From: Cerioporus squamosus
Taxonomy: Eukaryota > Basidiomycota > Agaricomycetes > Polyporales > Polyporaceae
Direction of reading: 5' to 3'
DNA: 15,705 nucleotides
Assembly (NCBI GenBank): GCA_022592435.1
Contig: JABYQS010000671.1
Span: 1-15,705 of the forward strand
Both the position numbers and the translations under genes were made by a program. The notes beneath the pieces are model-generated. The model saw nothing but the letters and a program-made list of their open reading frames with translations, searched no databases and was not told the origin of the DNA. Of this stretch, positions 1 to 7,296 are shown one piece after another. How positions within the stretch are numbered: position 1 is the stretch's first letter; each line of letters begins with the position of its first letter.

Positions 1-636
1 GACCAGGTTCAGTGGATGCAAGAGGGCATTCGGTTTATCTTCCCCCACAACTACCAGGTGCGTTGACTATGGCGCAGACGTCATAGCACACTGATCATAT
101 GTCTGTATAGACCAAAACGTTCACCAACACAGCACCCTTCGAACATCCGGTCTTCTCGCAAGTCTTGTGCTCTGTCTTCTTCGCCAAGTCTCGCAGCTAC
201 GGCTACCGCATTGTCGATCACTTCGTCTCGACAGATCCTGAGCACCCGGAGGAGAGGGAGATCCCCGCGGCGATGCTCGCGTTGGTCTCGACCGCCGTAA
301 GTTACTCACTTTGTGTTGATCATTCGCTCACATTGTGCTCCAGCTCTACGCGTCGCTCGAGGACTACCGCAAGTCTCGCTACAGTGCTGGCGACTTCAAG
401 GCCGAACTATTCCTGGACGCATATCAGCAGAACATGCTCGTACTTTCGACGCTCAAGGACAAGAAGCCTGACAGGTATCACAAGCTGATGCACCGTCTCT
501 ACGTCGACGCTTGGTATGCATATCTTCACGCTGCCAACACCATACTCATTGGATGTTTCACAGCTCTTGGTCGCCCAACAACCCCCAGAAGCAGGTCATC
601 TGCCTCCTCAACACGGACGACATGACCGACGACTAG
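1..636 (+). CDS. DUF6532-type protein, C-terminal exons (5' end outside window)
   Basis: Four exons join in frame: 1-57, 111-296, 344-513 and 564-636, stop TAG at 634-636. The introns are 53, 47 and 50 nt, with donors GTGCGT, GTAAGT and GTATGC and acceptors TAG, CAG and CAG; phases are 0, 0 and 2. The joined product reads ...FIFPHNYQ, TKTFTNTAPFEHPVFSQVL, then KSRSYGYRIVDHFV, IPAAMLALVSTALYASLEDY, KPDRYHKLMHRLYVDACSW, and ends NTDDMTDD. The order 'HPVF..VL..FF' - 'P.AMLALV.TA.Y..L..' - 'Y...M..LY' is the pattern I associate with DUF6532, an Agaricomycete-expanded domain of unknown function. No function beyond that can be inferred. The gene starts upstream of base 1, so the N-terminal half is missing. 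The splice fit is strong; the family name rests on recalled pattern only. Confidence 0.8.
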
Positions 637-1140
637 GCCGATACCCATCATCGTGTGCTTCATCGTTAACCTCCACGTATACCCCGGCACGCTCATTATG
701 TCAGATATGTCTATATGAGATAGCACACGCCAGATCCGTCTTCATGCCTTTCCTTCACATCCATACAATAATCCATAACGCCGCAGATGGTGCATCTCTG
801 CCCCGGACTCACCGTACATGTCAGTTACCCTACAGCTTACTACTGTGCACGATACCCGCATACACGACAGCACTCATACCGTACTCTGGTCGCAATAATC
901 ATTGGTTACTTATTACTACTGGTGTGAACTTGCGTGATCAATGTGTGTTCTATGAGGGATTGAACAGTACTTCAGATGGGCTACAGTGATACTAATGATG
1001 AATACTTGAGCATCAATAAGCAAATGATTATCGCAATAGCACTATCCTTAATTTGAACCCTGCCGATTAGGGCTACTCGACTAATACATGTAAAATAGTG
1101 CTACTCCGGCCAAATAGTGCCATTTAGCACTAATTGGCAG
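637..1140. other. Intergenic spacer, no gene seen
   Basis: The stretch following the DUF6532 stop is more AT-rich than its neighbours, especially 860-1110, and holds only short open frames without splice support. It must contain the 3' untranslated region of the upstream gene. No clear AATAAA signal was seen; AATAATC occurs twice (near 767 and 895). I see no RNA gene or transposon end in it. Confidence 0.6.
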
Positions 1141-1155
1141 GGGAGGGTTTTCCTG

Positions 1156-1500
1156 ATGCGTCAGCCGCATCAAATGCGTGAAGACGGCCCGCGAGACGCG
1201 TCCAACGACGCGTCTCGCGGCCCTCCGAGTCCTCGAGCCCGTCCTGCGCAGCCAGTGCGCGAAGACAAGCCGCGAGACGCGTCGTTGGACGCGTCTCGCG
1301 TCCCTCGACCTGGACCTCGTCGTCAGCCGCATCAAATGCGTGAAGACGGCCCGCGAGACGCGTCCAACGACGCGTCTCGCAGCCCTCGACCTCGTCGTCA
1401 TCATCTGGCGGAGCAAGCACGTCAAGAAGGCCTCGTCCTGCGCTACAACAGCGCGACGATGAACCACGAGACGCGTCCAAAGCGTCTTTGGCTGCGTCTT
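1156..1500. repeat. 81-bp tandem units centred on a GC-rich palindrome (three clear copies plus a decayed fourth)
   Basis: Three palindromes share arms CCGCGAGACGCG / CGCGTCTCGCGG: 1189-1220 (12-bp arms, 8-nt loop tccaacga), 1270-1301 (11 paired bases, loop tcgttgga) and 1351-1380 (about 10 paired bases, loop tccaacga). Their centres are 81 bp apart. Bases 1159-1218 recur exactly at 1321-1380, a spacing of 162 bp. The middle unit has the reverse-complement loop while its flanks stay in direct orientation. A decayed related sequence lies at 1465-1500. Each palindrome contains two ACGCGT hexamers. The overlapping frames on both strands are by-products of the repeat and are not called as genes. 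Confidence 0.85.
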
Positions 1501-1914
1501 GCAGTAATCCTCTCCCCCCCACACTGCCTGCTGGCATGCACACCTCCGCTCTCCGAGCAAGCCTGTGAGGTGAGCACGCACCTATGCATCTTGCCTTGGA
1601 GCATCGTGGGCGCATGTAACCTCAAGCCACGGGACGTTCGAGTAAGGTCTTGAGCCCTGATTGTAGAACATGTGCGGGAGTGACGTGGATGTCGCCATCG
1701 TGCGGTCGGGGCACAGGCGTATTCGGACCTGTCGGGTCAAGGAAGAGCGAGAGGGACGACATTGAAAGCGACCATGCCAGTAGGGTGTCTCGGAGAAGCC
1801 TCTGCACCCAGGCGTGCGGCGCGGGGCGCCCATCTGTCGCCTGGGTGCAGAGGCAGCTTCTGCGCTATGGCTCAAGGCGGCACCACCCTCGTGCCACAAA
1901 GTGCAGGCTCGCAG
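1501..1914. other. Spacer, possibly containing unresolved 5' exons of the next gene
   Basis: No exon could be fixed here. Open frames exist on the plus strand but none joins cleanly to the exons starting at about 1915. A perfect inverted repeat sits inside it (separate entry). The 5' part of the gene at 1915-2444 should lie here if that gene is complete. Confidence 0.4.
1798..1854. repeat. 17-bp perfect inverted repeat with 23-nt loop
   Basis: The left arm GCCTCTGCACCCAGGCG (1798-1814) and the right arm CGCCTGGGTGCAGAGGC (1838-1854) are exact reverse complements. Beyond the arms, AGAA on the left and TTCT on the right can extend the pairing across a small bulge. The loop is GC-rich (1815-1837). 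It could form a strong RNA hairpin or mark a small transposon or foldback remnant. No target-site duplication is obvious. Confidence 0.85.
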
Positions 1915-2444
1915 GCGCGGTGTACGACACTATGCTCAAGCTTGGCAAGCGCGACAAAGCGGTAGGAATGTTGTCTGTCGTGGTGTCCGCCATGCTGACT
2001 GTCCTTGGGCAGGTGTTTAGGTCGATATTTCGCCTGGATCGCGGTCGCCGGCATGAGGTTGCTTGGGAGGACTTCGTTCGGGTACGTCGTACATGCATGC
2101 GGACGGTCTTCGTAAGTGCTGAGTATTGACGGCGCAGGCTATGCGCAAACTGGAGTTCAATTATCGAGCAAGCGGCAAGCATGGCGGCTCGGGGCGGACG
2201 TTCACACCGCCTGAATGGCTCGGCAACGGTACTATGAAGCTAGACGAGGTGCGAGTGGCATTGCACAGTAGACCTATGTACTGAGCTATCCTATAGCCTC
2301 ACGATCGTGTCATATGGCCCAAAGACCAAGCCAGGTAAGACTTGTGTCTTCGTTGCTGATGACGACTGATGGCCATATAGTCTCGCGAAACGAATGAATG
2401 AGCACTTCGAATTGGGGCGTATTGTACGCGAATTCGTGCAGTAA
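1915..2444 (+). CDS. Hypothetical Agaricomycete-type protein, C-terminal exons (5' end unresolved)
   Basis: Exons at about 1915-1961, 2013-2081, 2138-2248, 2297-2334 and 2381-2444 join in frame to the stop TAA at 2442-2444. The introns are 51, 56, 48 and 46 nt; donors are GTAGGA, GTACGT, GTGCGA and GTAAGA, and all end in CAG or TAG. The first two have CTGAC/TTGAC branch-like sites. The product contains VYDTMLKLGKRDKA, VFRSIFRLDRGRRHEVAWED, FVRAMRKLEFNYRASGKHGG, then RTFTPPEWLGNG, DEPHDRVIWPKDQA and SLAKRMNEHFELGRIVREFV. A 'VFR.IF...W.DF..AM...F....G......F.PP........EPH' order recurs in uncharacterised mushroom proteins; I know no function for it. Four phase-consistent introns argue for a real or recently real gene. 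I could not place a start codon or the upstream exons, so it may be a 5'-truncated remnant. Confidence 0.6.
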
Positions 2445-2759
2445 ATAGTTGGCCAGCTATCTTGTTGCGCCATGGATCGCGTTGTAGTACTGCACAGTCC
2501 AGTCCGGTGTATGTATCCCCTTGTACTCTCCTGAAACTCCTTTCCCTCTGCTCAGCACGTCGCCTGCTCTCCTGCCCTGTACGTGTCCCTTAGCCCGCCT
2601 ATTCGCCAACCGTACACCTTCAGGCCCTCGTGCGTCCTCCCTCCGCAACCCTCCAGCTCGCCATCGTGCCTCTACAACCTCCACCACGCACGACCGCCTT
2701 CCAATGAACTGATTCACGGTCGTCAAGCTTTGTGGACGAAGGAGAATGCAGAGAGCGTG
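2445..2759. other. Spacer downstream of the hypothetical gene, no gene seen
   Basis: This holds the presumed 3' flank of the preceding gene and then C-rich sequence on the plus strand that blends into the tandem repeat. Only short unsupported frames are present. Confidence 0.5.
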
Positions 2760-3560
2760 GCGAACAGGCGGGGACAGTGCGAGAACGTCGTCTCCACCTC
2801 CCTCCAGCTCGCTACTAGTAGCGTCCTCGATGACCTCACCGCGACCGCGACCGCGCTCACTCACCCGCCTTCAACACGCCCTCGACACCCTCGTCAAGCC
2901 CCTGCCCACGTAGGACGAGCACGAGAGAGTGGAGAACAGGCGGAGACGACGCACATCCGTCGTCTCCACCTCCCTCCAGCTCGCTGGCGTCTTCAATGAC
3001 CTCACCGCGACCGCGACCGCCCTCGCCCGCTTTCCTCCACCCCCGCGAAGCCACACACACGTCGGAGACGCAAGAGAGAGCGAAGAACGGGCTGAGACCA
3101 CGCGCACATCTCCATCGCTCTCCGGCTGGCGGTCCTCCTCCACGACGCTGCATGAGGGACTCGTCTCCGGCTCTCCCCAGCTCACCATCGTTCTCCACGA
3201 CGCAGACCGGCCAACACTGCCCTCCACCGCGCTGTTGCACGCCCTTCCGACGCGAGAGAATCGAAAGAGAGGGGAGAACAGGCGGAGGCGGCGCGCACGC
3301 GTCGTCTCCACCTCTCTCCAGCTCCCTGTCATGCTCGACGAGATCAGGGCGACCACGACCACCTCAGTTGCCCTCCGCCGCCTTCCCCCACCCTCTTCAA
3401 GCCCTACGCACGCTCCAGAGTGGAGAGAGAGCGGGAAACAGGCGGAGACGGCGCACACGCGTCGTCTCCACCTCTCTCCAGCTCCCTGTCGTCCTCGACG
3501 ACGACTGCGACCACCCTCGGTTGCCCTACTCCCTTCCTGCACCCTCCGCCGACTGCCTCC
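2760..3560. repeat. Degenerate tandem repeat, about 150-190 bp unit, roughly five copies
   Basis: A marker similar to AACAGGCGGAGAC recurs at 2763, 2935, 3086 (degenerate), 3277 and 3437. In most copies it is followed 20-30 bases later by CGTCGTCTCCACCTC and CTCCAGCTC, then by a stretch like GACCTCACCGCGACC. Spacings are about 172, 151, 191 and 160 bases. The plus strand is strongly pyrimidine-rich. Long open frames exist in several registers on both strands, which is expected from GC-rich repeats lacking TA-containing codons. They are dominated by Arg, Ser, Pro and Thr with no domain, so I treat the block as a non-coding minisatellite-like array. Confidence 0.7.
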
Positions 3561-3869
3561 AGCTTTGGTCAACCTCGTACGACCGATCTGATTGGTCGGA
3601 GGAGCCGGATGCATCTGCGGCACTGACTCTGCTCAGTTATGGGCAGCTCCGGCAGCTGTCGTCCCACACAAGATCCGACGTGCGCCTTCGTCAGCGCTTT
3701 GCACGCGAAACGGCGGCGGCAACGCCATATCTGGTACACGGGCCGGAGGTAGGCTGCACTGTCGCGAGCCCGATCACATCGATACGTAGCACAGCAACAT
3801 CATATTCCAGAGGAACACAGGCGCATGTCAGCTTACATGGGACACTCTGACGACGGCTACAAGACAGTC
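3561..3869. other. Spacer between tandem repeat and minus-strand gene, no gene seen
   Basis: Both strands carry only unsupported short frames. It should hold the 3' untranslated region of the minus-strand gene at 3870-4547. I see no AATAAA on the minus strand close to that stop. Confidence 0.4.
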
Positions 3870-4547
3870 TCAAAATCGGGTGCGTGTGCGGGCGCCGACC
3901 CGGCGGAACGCACGATCTACCTCCCTCAGTAAGATAGACTCCATCTGTGTGGCGAATAGCACCCAAACGTCGCTGACAAAGCTTCTGTCGCCCGGTGTAC
4001 GGTTCATGAACTCGACGTCGACCGATGGGCGGAACACCTCGCCGACGCGTTCGATGCGGATCGACACACGAAAGAACATCTGCGGAGGCACGTCAGCACA
4101 AACACTCAGGGTAGGACTGCGTACGCACGCGTTCTCCGTCCACGACAATCACCAGGTATTGCTCCACCGACGTCACCGTACCCACTGCCGGACGGCCCCA
4201 GGGGAAGGTATGGTTGGGGGCCGGTCGAAGAGGAGGAGGTGTGTCTTCGTCGGAGGAGGACGAACTCCAACGCGACCTCCGGCTCCGACGACCTTCGCTG
4301 TACAACAGGTAAGTAAGGCGCAATTGCGAGTGATTGTCACTGACGACGCGGGCGTTCGCAGGTCCACCAAGCCCGCGAAACTACTAGTGCCCTGTGCCCG
4401 ATAGACGGCGAACGAGTTCGGTCCGATGTCGGGAGCGCGTCCGGACACGGGAAGAGCAGGTTCGAGAGGCGGAGGCATTTCGGCATCAACATCGGAGTCT
4501 GAGCGGCGCTCGGTCAAGAGCGCGTCGGCCTCTGCACGTCTGCGCAT
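3870..4547 (-). CDS. Unknown protein, three-exon model, about 193 aa
   Basis: I do not recognise this gene. Minus-strand exons 4547-4345, 4297-4129 and 4079-3870 join in frame (582 nt, stop TGA at 3872-3870). Intron 1 is 47 nt (donor GTCAGT, unusual; acceptor TACAG). Intron 2 is 49 nt (donor GTGCGT, branch GCTGAC, acceptor CGCAG). The first half is charged and low-complexity: MRRRAEADALLTERRSDSD, a proline-rich stretch, then SRRSRWSSSSSDEDTPPP. The second half looks like a compact folded domain with alternating beta-type segments: HTFPWGRPAVGTVTSVEQYL, VIVVDGERMFFRVSIRIERV, EVFRPSVDVEFMNRTPG, SFVSDVWVLFATQMESILL. The frame is open upstream as far as an ATG at 5198, so a much longer first exon is possible. 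I chose 4547 because a TATATATT element lies about 160 bases upstream. It points the same way as the R2 gene. Confidence 0.45.
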
Positions 4548-4707
4548 CTGGTGAGTCAGTTCACCGGTATGTGAGTAGATGTTGCTCACCCCGCGGCACC
4601 CGAGATGCGGAGGTCTGGACGTGCGGTACGTGCCCCTTCGGAACGATGGGTCGAGTAGATCTGGGGACACATGAGAGGCAATGGTGCAACACTGAAGCCA
4701 GACGTGC

Positions 4708-4715
4708 AATATATA
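4708..4715 (-). promoter_or_regulatory. TATA-like element upstream of the unknown minus-strand gene
   Basis: The minus strand reads GGTATATATTGC here, about 160 bases before the proposed ATG at 4547. The distance is long for a fungal TATA box unless the leader is long or contains an intron; a 42-nt GTGAGC...CACCAG segment just before the ATG could be one. Confidence 0.35.
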
Positions 4716-4726
4716 CCCGGGCGTTG

Positions 4727-4759
4727 GTGGGGAGGGGCGAGGGGAGGGGCGAGGGGGGG
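4727..4759 (+). other. G-rich tract with G-quadruplex potential
   Basis: Five runs of four or more G occur in 33 bases on the plus strand, built from a direct repeat of GGGGAGGGGCGA. On the template of the minus-strand gene it lies just upstream of the TATA-like element. Confidence 0.6.
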
Positions 4760-5393
4760 CGTCGTCTCCCCAATCACTTGACGAGTGGTGGCAGCAGGTG
4801 GCCATCTGGCAATACACAGCAATCTGGAATGAAAGCTCGCAGAAGACCACAGGAGGGCCCGGGGACCGAAAGTGCTGTCCCCACGTATGCAGACGTGTGC
4901 GAGCAACTTTCGAAGATGCCCCAGATTCGCCTGGTACCCTGACTTGCAAACTGTCAGGTACGTGTCCCGCCAGCCACATCCACCCCGGTTTCGGCTCCTC
5001 TTTGTCAGAGTGCACGCCTGTACGAGGGAAGCTACACGCTCTCAGGCTAACCGTCTGAGGAGAACCCCACTTCTGCAAGACTCCGTCTGGTCGGAAGGAA
5101 GAATAGAAGCTTCTCGCGCCACTGGCGACAATATCAGTTTGGCTGCCCCAGAACCGGGCTCGTACTGGGAGACGCGTCCGACAAACCAGAACACGCATCG
5201 TGTGATGTCCCACGTCGCGAGATGTCAACAGCAGACACAGAAGCCGCGGCACGTCTGCCCCTGACTTCGGTCGGATCTCGCTTTGTTTATAGTCGACCTT
5301 GGTGCCGGCGACGGGATTTCATATTGACGGCACGGGCCCACGACGTTCTTTGCGCGGACAACACATAGTAACAGCCCACAGACATGCATCTGC

Positions 5394-5399
5394 TTTATT
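5394..5399 (-). terminator. Poly(A) signal AATAAA of the R2 gene
   Basis: The minus strand reads GAATAAAGC about 90 bases beyond the R2 stop codon at 5489, a normal distance for a fungal 3' untranslated region. Confidence 0.6.
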
Positions 5400-5488
5400 C
5401 GTACACTTATCAAGAACATGTTGACACGCTATCATACACCTGCCGACGTTGCTGCTGTCACCCTTCTCTCATCGCCTCTGTCCCCGCA

Positions 5489-6658
5489 TCAAACCGCGGC
5501 TCCGATGTAGTCGGTGACCCCGCGTTCAAAGAAGTTCGCACGTCCGCCAATCGCTGTGGTCTCCATGAAAGGGAACTGGTATCGGAGGTTAGTGCGTGTT
5601 GTGTCGGACAGCCCCAAACTCACCGGGTTCCTTTTGCCGAACAGGACAGGGAGTTCTAGCTCGACCAGAAGGAAATCCACGACATACTCAACATAGTCGC
5701 GCATCAACTTCGCGTTCATGCCGTTCAGACCACGAGGGAGTGCGGCTGTCAGGCGATGTGAGCACCCGACGCCGAACTACAATCCCTGACGCAGGTACGT
5801 ACCCTCGAAAAACTGGTGTTCCAAGTCGACTGCCTCAACTAGCATGCTGTGAACGACGTGGGAGGGTGTCTTACTATGCAGGTGTCGATTCAGAAGACAA
5901 GCAAATCGGGCGTGCATGCCCTCGTCGCGGGCTATGAGCTCGTTGGACATGCACAAGCCGGGAAGGATGCCCCGGCTTCTGATCCAGAAGATGGCCGCAA
6001 ACGAAGAAGAGAAGAACACCCCCTCCACGATCGCAAATGCAATTAAACGGGTGGCGAAGTCGGCGTCGGCGGAGCCGATCCAGCGGAAGCACCACTCGGC
6101 CTTCGCTCGAACGGACGGCATAGTGCTCAATGCGGTGAACAGACGCGTCTGTTCGTCGGCATCTGTCACCAGTTGTTCGATGAGCATGGCATACGTCTCG
6201 GAGTGAATGTTCTCCCTGCATAATAGGTAAGTGAATGTGCTGAAGGGGGAGGCGTAAAGAATAGGTCGTGCTAACATCATGATCTGGTAACCGTAGAAGC
6301 ATCGGGCTTCCGCAATCTGGACTTCCGCACAGAATCGGGACGCTAGGTTCTCGACCACAATGCCGTCCGACGCAGCGAAGAAGGCCAGGATAGTCGACAG
6401 GAACGACCGTTCGTCGTCGGTAAGCATCTGCTTCCAGTGACTACCATCAAACGAGAAATCGATTTCAGCAGGCATCCAGAACGAAGCCTGCGCGATTTTG
6501 TATGCGTTCCATATCTAATCCCAGTCGTCAGCCACAGGTTTTTGAGGAAGCTGGCGACTCACATCCGGATACTTCAAGGGAAACAACACGAAACGCGACA
6601 GCTCTGGTGCCAAGATCGGTTCGCCGACGGGGGGGAGGGGTTGTGGGTCTGTGGACAT
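5489..6658 (-). CDS. Ribonucleotide reductase small subunit (R2, class Ia), lacking the C-terminal tail
   Basis: R2 holds the diiron-tyrosyl radical used by the R1/R2 complex to make deoxyribonucleotides. Exons 6658-6563, 6514-6276, 6215-5803, 5745-5624 and 5575-5489 join to 957 nt (318 aa). The introns are 48, 60, 57 and 48 nt; donors are GTGAGT, GTTAGC, GTACGT and GTGAGT, with CTGAC or CTAAC branch sites in three. Signature segments are RFVLFPLKYPDIW, AFFAASDGIVVENL, ARCFYGYQIMMENIHSETY, VEGVFFSSSFAAIFW and NELIARDEGMH. All expected residues are visible: iron ligands D82, E113, H116, E176, E210 and H213, radical tyrosine Y120, and W45 and D209 of the electron path. The start has a strong context (CCCACCATGTCC). 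Two oddities: the N-terminus is short, and translation stops at NFFERGVTDYIGAAV. Eukaryotic R2 proteins usually run some 20-25 residues further to an acidic F...DADF-type tail that binds R1. No downstream frame supplies that tail. Sequence is clearly diverged from a standard R2. Confidence 0.9.
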
Positions 6659-7296
6659 GGTGGGCGAACGTTACTATCAATCATAGCCAAGCTCCATGCT
6701 AATATAGGGTCGGCCGAGCACAGCTACACACGCGGGAGATGGTGAGGGGTTGACGTCCAACCTCCGCCCGGCGAAGTGCCCCTTTTTTCTTGGCGTCACT
6801 TGTCTTCGGATTCGTGGCCTCATGGCATCACCATGCGCAAGATCTGCACGCTTCTCGACCGTTTCACAAACACTTCCGACAGCACATCTGTGTCGCCGGT
6901 CTGCAGGAGAAGCCGGCGTGGTACAGAACAGCTGCTTCATAGGGGACGATCCATCGGAGGCATATATCGGCCACTCATACAGTGGGATGTCACTCTTTCC
7001 GATGGCTGCTACCCACCATCTCGAGGCTCTATCCGCCGAACTCATTGCAATCCGTTTGCAAGCGCTGTCCCTCCACGACGACGGTATGTGCTCGCATGTC
7101 ATGCTCTTCCCGCGCTAACGCGACCTCCGTACCGTCAACGGCATCGGCTGCTGGCGCCATCGGGTTTGCTAGAGTCAGCATCATCACCCGACGGGGCGCA
7201 AGATGATACTGGAGCTGCCGATACAACAGGTGCTATGAACGAATGGGCCGCTATACTTCGTACCTTAGACTGATATGGCCGTGGCACCCAGATATC
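6659..7296. promoter_or_regulatory. Divergent intergenic region between R2 gene and Helitron transposase
   Basis: This 638-base region separates the minus-strand R2 gene from the plus-strand transposase. On the minus strand CTATATTAG (6707-6699) lies about 40 bases before the R2 ATG. Transcription starting about 30 bases beyond it would give a very short leader and would skip the six-codon upstream frame at 6697-6677. No TATA box was found on the plus strand before 7297. Several frames are open on both strands, but none shows a domain or a supported splice pattern. Confidence 0.45.

Larger units (their letters stand above)
4548..5488. other. Spacer between unknown gene and R2 gene; possible 5' extension of the unknown gene
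   Basis: A minus-strand frame runs open from 5198 down into the first exon of the unknown gene, but its product shows no domain and no clear composition signal, so it is not called. A minus-strand TATAAA at 5291-5286 lies about 90 bases before the ATG at 5198 and would suit such a longer gene. The block also holds a TATATATT element, a G-rich tract and the poly(A) signal of the R2 gene (separate entries). Confidence 0.4.

Noticed and set aside
1081..1653. Four overlapping frames of 94-178 codons over the 81-bp array
   Set aside because: The unit is a multiple of three, so every frame stays open through the copies; the peptides are repeats of palindrome translation.
2871..3850. Long overlapping frames (up to about 280 codons) on both strands in the tandem repeat
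   Set aside because: They follow the repeat period, exist in several registers and are rich in Arg/Ser/Pro/Thr with no recognisable fold.
4173..5252. A 359-codon minus-strand open frame
   Set aside because: Its last part coincides with exon 1 of the unknown gene, then runs through a well-supported intron. The upstream part shows no domain and a composition expected from GC-rich non-coding sequence, and it has no ATG before 5198.
6137..6156. Palindrome GAACAGACGCGTCTGTTC containing an ACGCGT box
   Set aside because: It lies within R2 coding sequence and is explained by the codons for EQTRLF; it is not in the promoter, and one hexamer is weak evidence for cell-cycle control.
6677..7102. Minus-strand frame containing AAIGKSDIPLYEWPIYA, slightly like the start of a sedlin/TRAPP subunit
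   Set aside because: The likeness covers fewer than 20 residues, does not continue into the rest of the fold, and no splice pattern rescues it.
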